NCBI GenBank assembly: GCA_013362835.1
Contig: JABFVJ010000401.1
Coordinates: forward strand, 1 to 9,798
Direction: 5' to 3'
DNA from: Nonomuraea sp.
GTDB lineage: Bacteria > Actinomycetota > Actinomycetes > Streptosporangiales > Streptosporangiaceae
Length of the DNA: 9,798 bases
The stretch's first letter is position 1. Each line of letters begins with the position of its first letter. The position numbers were made by a program, and so were the translations under genes. The notes beneath the pieces were generated by a model, which was given only the letters and a program-made list of their open reading frames with translations, was not told the DNA's origin and searched no databases. Of this stretch, positions 5,654-9,798 are shown one piece after another.

Positions 5654-7267
5654 TCAGGCCCCGGCGGAGGCCGGGGCGGGCGTGGCCGGGTCGCCGGCCG
5701 CGCCCTTGGGCGGCTCCACCCCGAACAGCAGCACCGCCACCACCGCGAGGACGAGCGGGATCGCCCCGAGCAGCGCTGTCATGCCGATCGACGGCGCCGC
5801 CGCCCCGGCCACGAGCACCGCGGTCACGGCCACGCCGCCGAACTTGCCCACCCCCGCCGACAGCCCCGAGCCGCGCGAGCGCACCCGCGTCGGATAGATC
5901 TCCGAGCTGTACGCGGCCAGCACCGCCGCGATCGTCGCCGTCCCCACGATCGGCCCGGCCAGCAGCACGTACAGCCACGTACGGTCCTGCGCCAGCGTCT
6001 CGCCGGAGAACGCCAGCACCGCGAGGGCCACGCCGACCAGCGCCGACAGCGTGATGATCGTCTTCTTGGCGCTCCACAGGCCGTACATGGCGGCCGAGAT
6101 GAAGATCAGCGGCAGGCCCAGCAGCGTCGAGTCGCGCAGCGCCCGGTCGGCGGTCTGCTGGTCCAGGCCCAGCTTCTGCAGGTTCGACGGGATCCAGAGC
6201 TGGAAGCCGTAGGTGACCAGGCCGATGCTCAGCCCGAGGATCACGACGGCGACCGTGAGCCCGGTGAACGGCGGGCGGAACAGCCGCGAGTAGCCGCCCG
6301 CGTGCTCGTCCTCGACCCGCTCCACCTCCTCCGACGCCGCCGCCTCCTCGGTGGCCGCCGCGCCGTACCTGGCGAGGACCGCGCGGGCCTCGGCGTCGCG
6401 GCCGTGCGCGAGCAGGAACCGCGGCGACTCGGGGATGAAACGGTTGAGCAGGATGAGGAACACCCCGGTCGGCAGCCCGACCAGCCACAGCACCCGCCAG
6501 GAGAACGTCGGCACGAGCGAGGCCGACAGCCAGCTCGCCACGAGGTAGGCGATGGCCAGGTTGCCGCCGATGAGCACCATCACCCAGCCCTTGTGCCGCG
6601 GCGGGATCGTCTCGGCCAGCAGCGAGAACGTGATCGGCAACATGCCGCCCGCGCCGAGACCCATGGCCACGCACATGGCCAGGTTCCACTCGAAGTCGGG
6701 CATGACCCCGCAGATCGCGGTGCCGATGAACAGCACCCCGGCGAACAGGATCGACGGCTTGCGCCCGATCTTGTCGCCCATCCAGCCCCACAGCAGCGAG
6801 CCGAGCACGGTCCCGGCGAGGCCGGACAGCGGCAGCAGCGCCACCGGCAGCTCGCCGGCCGGGTTGAGCGCGGACTTCAGCCCGTACTCCTTGCCCATGC
6901 CGGGCGCGACGAAGCCGAGCGTGATCGGCTTCATGGCGTCGATGATCACCGCGACCGACATGACCACGATCAGGCCGATGTGCGCGGGCCGCATCTTCGC
7001 GTCGTCCAGCGCCCGGACCCGTACGTCGGCCGCGGGCCTCGCCTTGAGCGCGCCCGGCGGCACCAGCCCGAAGCCGGTGAGCGCGAGGCCCGCGACGATC
7101 AACGCCATGCCGATCGCCATCGGCGTGTCCATCGGCATGCCGGCCAGGCGGTAGTGCATGTCGGCGCCGTGCAGGTACATCGGCAGATGCAGCACGACCC
7201 CGGCCACCGTGGCCACGAAGCCGAGCCAGAAGTACAGCGGCCGAGCCAGCTCGACGCCACCCATCAT
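5654..7267 (-). CDS. MFS transporter, sugar-porter/metabolite:H+ symporter-like, with N-terminal two-helix extension
   Basis: This is a 537-residue inner-membrane secondary transporter. The MFS core spans about 95-517. Motif A is GWMGDKIGRK (161-170), PESPRFLL (279-286) closes the first six-helix half, and SSEIYPTRVRSRGSG (454-468) is the matching block in the second half; these are sugar-porter-group signatures. A charged loop (about 287-330) separates the halves. Before the core are two extra hydrophobic segments (about 11-28 and 50-70) joined by a His/Met-rich stretch with HLPMYLHGADMHYRLAGMPM (27-46), giving about 14 membrane segments instead of 12. The C-terminus is a short Ala/Pro tail. 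The start is ATG 7267, or the adjacent ATG 7264, which is better spaced from GGGGGG at 7269-7274. A GTG at 7294 would overlap the upstream gene. It follows the four-helix protein by about 10 bases and is probably co-transcribed. The substrate is unknown. Confidence 0.9.
   Translation of the reverse strand: MMGGVELARPLYFWLGFVATVAGVVLHLPMYLHGADMHYRLAGMPMDTPMAIGMALIVAGLALTGFGLVPPGALKARPAADVRVRALDDAKMRPAHIGLIVVMSVAVIIDAMKPITLGFVAPGMGKEYGLKSALNPAGELPVALLPLSGLAGTVLGSLLWGWMGDKIGRKPSILFAGVLFIGTAICGVMPDFEWNLAMCVAMGLGAGGMLPITFSLLAETIPPRHKGWVMVLIGGNLAIAYLVASWLSASLVPTFSWRVLWLVGLPTGVFLILLNRFIPESPRFLLAHGRDAEARAVLARYGAAATEEAAASEEVERVEDEHAGGYSRLFRPPFTGLTVAVVILGLSIGLVTYGFQLWIPSNLQKLGLDQQTADRALRDSTLLGLPLIFISAAMYGLWSAKKTIITLSALVGVALAVLAFSGETLAQDRTWLYVLLAGPIVGTATIAAVLAAYSSEIYPTRVRSRGSGLSAGVGKFGGVAVTAVLVAGAAAPSIGMTALLGAIPLVLAVVAVLLFGVEPPKGAAGDPATPAPASAGA
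5658..5677. terminator. GC-rich hairpin between convergent genes, candidate terminator
   Basis: GCCCCGGC and GCCGGGGC form a perfect 8-base stem with a GGAG loop, starting 29 bases after the methyltransferase stop. The hairpin lies inside the last codons of the MFS gene on the other strand. It has no T-tract, so it is not a classical intrinsic terminator. Such GC hairpins are common at actinomycete convergent gene ends and may limit read-through from the left. The Pro/Ala codons of the MFS tail alone could also generate it. Confidence 0.35.
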
Positions 7268-7277
7268 TCCCCCCGAA

Positions 7278-7697
7278 TCACAGCAGACGGCCACCGCGCA
7301 GCCGCCAGTTGACGAACAACACCCGCATCGGCCCGTTGACGAACAGCCACTGGCCGATCCAGACGAAGGCGAACATCACCGCGAACGCCCACGCCGACAC
7401 GGGGCCCTCCACCCCCGGCACGAGCCCCGCGTCCAGCAGCACCCACATGAGCAGGCCCTCGGGCACGATCGTGACCAGCCCGAACAGCGTCGGCCAGTCC
7501 TTGTCCCACCGGAACTGCATGAGCAGGTGGTACAGCAGCTCCCAGCCCACGCCCACGACGGCGACGGCCGGCAGCACGAGATAGGCGTCCTTGAAGGACA
7601 TCGGCAGCACCAGCGTGATCAGCGCGGTCAGCACCGCGCCGACGGTGGCCAGCGTGAAGAGCCGGGTCTGCAACCGCCCGGCCAGCGTCGGGATCAC
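7278..7697 (-). CDS. Four-helix integral membrane protein of unknown function
   Basis: A 139-residue protein with four predicted membrane segments: about 11-32 (TRLFTLATVGAVLTALITLVL), 38-60 (AYLVLPAVAVVGVGWELLYHLL), 70-92 (TLFGLVTIVPEGLLMWVLLDA) and 101-121 (SAWAFAVMFAFVWIGQWLFV). The C-terminus is basic (VNWRLRGGRLL), suggesting a cytoplasmic end. Charged or polar residues inside or beside helices (E53, E80, W52, W113) could be functional. The GTG at 7697 has AGGGGG five bases upstream. The ATG at 7701 lies in another frame whose product looks like a shadow. The gene sits 28 bases after the flavoprotein and 10 bases before the MFS transporter, on the same strand. I recognise no family. It may assist the transporter or anchor the oxidoreductase to the membrane. 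Confidence 0.82.
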   Translation of the reverse strand: MIPTLAGRLQTRLFTLATVGAVLTALITLVLPMSFKDAYLVLPAVAVVGVGWELLYHLLMQFRWDKDWPTLFGLVTIVPEGLLMWVLLDAGLVPGVEGPVSAWAFAVMFAFVWIGQWLFVNGPMRVLFVNWRLRGGRLL

Positions 7698-7725
7698 CCA
7701 TGCCCCCTGGAAACGGCGTGGCCGG

Positions 7726-9243
7726 TCACGCGGGCCTCCTGTTGGCCGCCCACCTGAGCCACTGGGCCGTGGACCTGATCGGCCCGAGGCCCTTGCAGAA
7801 GCCGCGCCTGGTCAGGTCGGCGGCGATGTCGAGGGCCGCGGTCTGCATGCCGAGGAAGCTGTCGACGGCCAGGAAGTGATTGCCCGCCGTGGCCGCGCCC
7901 GAGGCGGAGAGCACGCCGCCCTCGTTCTCGGCGCCGAGCACCTCGAAGTGCGGGCCGACCTTCAGCCGCCCGGCCTTGTTCGGCTGCGCGCCGCCGTGCC
8001 TGAGCAGGTCGTCGAGTACGCGGTGCTCGGGCATGTCGGCTTCGAGGCCCGTGCAGTCGATGATGAAGTCGGAGACGTACTGCATGCCGGCGGCGTTGGT
8101 GCTGCGCGTGTAGGTGACCAGGCGGCCGTCGGGGGCCCGCTCGATGCGGTCGACCACGGCCTGCGTGGGGTGGTACCAGTTGCCCTGCCTGCCCCTGCGC
8201 ATCTGCTCCTGCCAGCGGGCCAGCTTCGGGGTGGTGGTCCCGGCCAGCGTCTTGGCGAGCTGGGCCCGCCGCTCGGGGGACGCCTTGCCGAACTGCGCCT
8301 TGAGCTGGCCGCCGAAGGCCGACTTCGGCATCGTGAACGCCTGGTAGGCCCAGCCGTCGCCGCCCTGCCGGCGCATGAACACGCTGGGGCCGTGGGGCCC
8401 GTTCACGTACGTGCGGAACAGGTGGACGATCTGGGTGTGCAGCCCGTAGCGCTCCCGGTCGTCCATGAGCCGCTGCAGCACGCGGGAGGCCACGATCCCG
8501 GCGCCGCGCACCACCACCACACCCGGCCGCTTGCGCAGCTGGTCGTAGACGTGCTCATGCGGCTCGTACGCGTTGACCACCCGGAACCGCTCGCCCTGCG
8601 CCTGCCGGAACTCCTGAAGGTCGTCGAGGAACTTCAGCCCGGGATAGCCGACGGCGAGGTGCACGTACTGGGAGCGCAGCACCACCCGCTTGGTCGGCGA
8701 GGTGCCGTCGGGCGGGGTGAGCACGGTGAAGTAGCCGCCGCCCAGGCGCTTCCTGACCATGCGCACCTGGCCCTTGGCCAGCATGTCCCAGTAGCCGATG
8801 CGGTCGGCCTCGCGCTTGACCGTACGGATCACGAACCCGGCGCGCGGGCTGTAGAAGTCGCTGAACAGCGGCTCGCCGAGCACCTGGAACAGGGGCTTGA
8901 ACGAGCCGTCCTGCCAGGCCTCCTGCACCGCGTAGGAGGGGAAGCCCCAGATGTTGTCGGGACGCGCGCCGGCGTCGGAGCGGATGCGCTCGTGCGCGGG
9001 AAGCTGCGAGACGCGGGTCAGGTACTCCCACGTCTGCCAGGGGGCGTCGCTCGTCGACAGCACCCGCAGGCTGGGCACCGGAACCCCCCGGATGCGCAGC
9101 ACGTCGACCAGCGTGAACGAGCCGAGCCCGCCGCCCACCGACACCAGCGGCACGTCGTAGACGGGGATGCCCGCCGACTGCACCAGCCAGTCGGACCAGG
9201 CCGAGGAGTGCAGTAACTCCGGAGTCAGATCTCCCCGTGACAT
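7726..9243 (-). CDS. FAD/NAD(P)-dependent oxidoreductase with two Rossmann motifs, monooxygenase-like
   Basis: A 505-residue cytosolic flavoprotein. The first dinucleotide motif, VPLVSVGGGLGSFTLVDVL (31-49, GGGLGS at 37-42), is expected to bind FAD. The second, GVVVVRGAGIVASRVLQRL (241-259), is expected to bind NAD(P)H. The block FIIDCTGLEAD (393-403) corresponds to the late strand-turn seen in two-domain FAD/NAD(P) oxidoreductases. A Gly/Ala-rich segment near 443-470 (GVLSASGAATAGNHFLAVDSFLGMQTAALDIA) resembles the C-terminal FAD-contacting part. This order fits flavin monooxygenase or N-hydroxylase relatives, but the FMO fingerprint is not evident, so the reaction stays open. The ATG at 9243 has GAGGGAGGG eleven bases upstream. 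The preceding 54-base gap contains TACTTT (9280-9275) as a weak -10. It leads a close-packed set with the membrane protein and transporter. Confidence 0.85.
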   Translation of the reverse strand: MSRGDLTPELLHSSAWSDWLVQSAGIPVYDVPLVSVGGGLGSFTLVDVLRIRGVPVPSLRVLSTSDAPWQTWEYLTRVSQLPAHERIRSDAGARPDNIWGFPSYAVQEAWQDGSFKPLFQVLGEPLFSDFYSPRAGFVIRTVKREADRIGYWDMLAKGQVRMVRKRLGGGYFTVLTPPDGTSPTKRVVLRSQYVHLAVGYPGLKFLDDLQEFRQAQGERFRVVNAYEPHEHVYDQLRKRPGVVVVRGAGIVASRVLQRLMDDRERYGLHTQIVHLFRTYVNGPHGPSVFMRRQGGDGWAYQAFTMPKSAFGGQLKAQFGKASPERRAQLAKTLAGTTTPKLARWQEQMRRGRQGNWYHPTQAVVDRIERAPDGRLVTYTRSTNAAGMQYVSDFIIDCTGLEADMPEHRVLDDLLRHGGAQPNKAGRLKVGPHFEVLGAENEGGVLSASGAATAGNHFLAVDSFLGMQTAALDIAADLTRRGFCKGLGPIRSTAQWLRWAANRRPA

Positions 9244-9297
9244 GCTGTGCTGAGCCCTCCCTCGTAGCGTGGCTAAAGTAGCGCAAAACCCGGTGAT

Positions 9298-9795
9298 TCA
9301 GTCCCACCAGAACGACCAGGCGTGCCCCCCGACGATCTGCTCGGCGTAGCCCTGGAGATCGCCCGGCCCCTGCACCACGTTGTCGGGACAGAACGCCCAG
9401 TGCTCGGCCGCCACGTGCAGGGCGTGTTCGAGATCGTCGGGAGGCGCGGCCACGCTCAGGTCGAGCGTGTTGAACCCGACGCTCACCACCCGCGCCCCGA
9501 AGCGTTCCTCCCAGCTGCGCACCACGGCGGCCAGCGGCACCATCCACTCGTTGTGGTGCAGCGCCCCCTGCCAGCCCATGACCACCAGGGCGTCGGCGCT
9601 GCGGTCGGCGGCGACCAGCCCGATCGGCATGCCCTTGGGCGCCAGCTCGCGGGCCAGCCAGTCGGCGACGTCACCCGGGTCGGCGCGCGGCACCCCCGGC
9701 GGGGCCAGCCCCGGGCAGAGCGCGCCGTACGGCTCCAGCTCCTCCAGCGCGTCGTGCGGCATCTGGGACACCCACTCCTGCCACACCTCGGTCAT
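9298..9795 (-). CDS. DUF4253 domain protein, N-terminus possibly beyond window
   Basis: The 165 visible residues carry the DUF4253 domain of actinobacteria. Hallmarks are the ADALVVMGWQGALHHNE segment (67-83), VVRSWEERFGARVVSVGFNTLDLSVAAPP (91-119), VAAEHWAFCPDNVVQG (128-143), and the C-terminal YAEQIVGGHAWSFWWD (150-165). The biochemical role of this family is not established, and no catalytic motif or membrane segment is apparent. The ATG at 9795 lies three bases from the window edge. The frame is open upstream (TTC before it), and relatives are often longer, so the true start may lie outside. It ends 54 bases before the flavoprotein start on the same strand and could share a transcript, though its job there is unclear. 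The family call is firm from the conserved tail. Confidence 0.88.
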   Translation of the reverse strand: MTEVWQEWVSQMPHDALEELEPYGALCPGLAPPGVPRADPGDVADWLARELAPKGMPIGLVAADRSADALVVMGWQGALHHNEWMVPLAAVVRSWEERFGARVVSVGFNTLDLSVAAPPDDLEHALHVAAEHWAFCPDNVVQGPGDLQGYAEQIVGGHAWSFWWD

Positions 9796-9798
9796 GAA

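Noticed and set aside
5642..9216. Long plus-strand frames (5642-7312, 7591-9216) opposite the transporter and flavoprotein
   Set aside because: Products are His/Arg/Gln/Gly repeats without domains, whereas the minus frames have clear membrane segments and Rossmann motifs.
1..9798. CRISPR arrays, tRNA/rRNA genes, insertion sequences, attachment sites
   Set aside because: I saw no regularly spaced repeats, cloverleaf sequences, transposase or integrase frames, or flanking terminal repeats.

Overview
The window is very GC-rich, with G or C at nearly every third codon position, GTG starts and Shine-Dalgarno-led, tightly packed genes. Its DUF5753 regulator, DUF574 (SAV2177-type) methyltransferase and DUF4253 protein are typical of filamentous actinomycetes. 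Streptosporangiaceae (for example Nonomuraea) is my guess; the sequence does not prove the genus. No rRNA, tRNA, CRISPR array or insertion sequence was seen.

Left block (1-3153, all minus strand). A probable operon is read leftward from the divergent intergenic region at 3154-3374. In transcription order it holds: an unrecognised 244-residue protein (3153-2419); a poorly resolved Pro-rich/hydrophobic open frame (from 2422); a 61-codon small gene (1974-1789); an arylmalonate decarboxylase / maleate isomerase (Asp/Glu racemase superfamily) homologue (1751-1011); and a PheA/TfdB-type FAD monooxygenase that runs off the left edge (1014-1). ATGA stop-start overlaps at 2422, 1751 and 1014 suggest translational coupling.

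Centre (3154-5628). The intergenic region carries a good promoter for the left operon and two groups of inverted half-sites. A divergent 418-residue regulator follows, with an XRE/EspR-like HTH at its N-terminus fused to a second HTH plus DUF5753. Next comes an AT-richer gap and a DUF574-family SAM-dependent methyltransferase. Regulator, methyltransferase, small peptide gene and oxidative enzymes together may form a small specialised-metabolite or peptide-modification locus. No classical RiPP enzyme is visible, so this is a hypothesis.

Right block (5654-9798, all minus strand, convergent with the methyltransferase). In transcription order: a DUF4253 protein (start near the right edge), a two-Rossmann-motif FAD/NAD(P) oxidoreductase, a four-helix membrane protein, and a sugar-porter-like MFS transporter with an unusual N-terminal extension of two membrane segments rich in His and Met. 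The last three are closely spaced and look co-transcribed, suggesting a redox enzyme coupled to transport of its substrate or product.

The only stretch over 300 bases without a confident gene is about 1975-2418. It holds an open frame that I list with low confidence.
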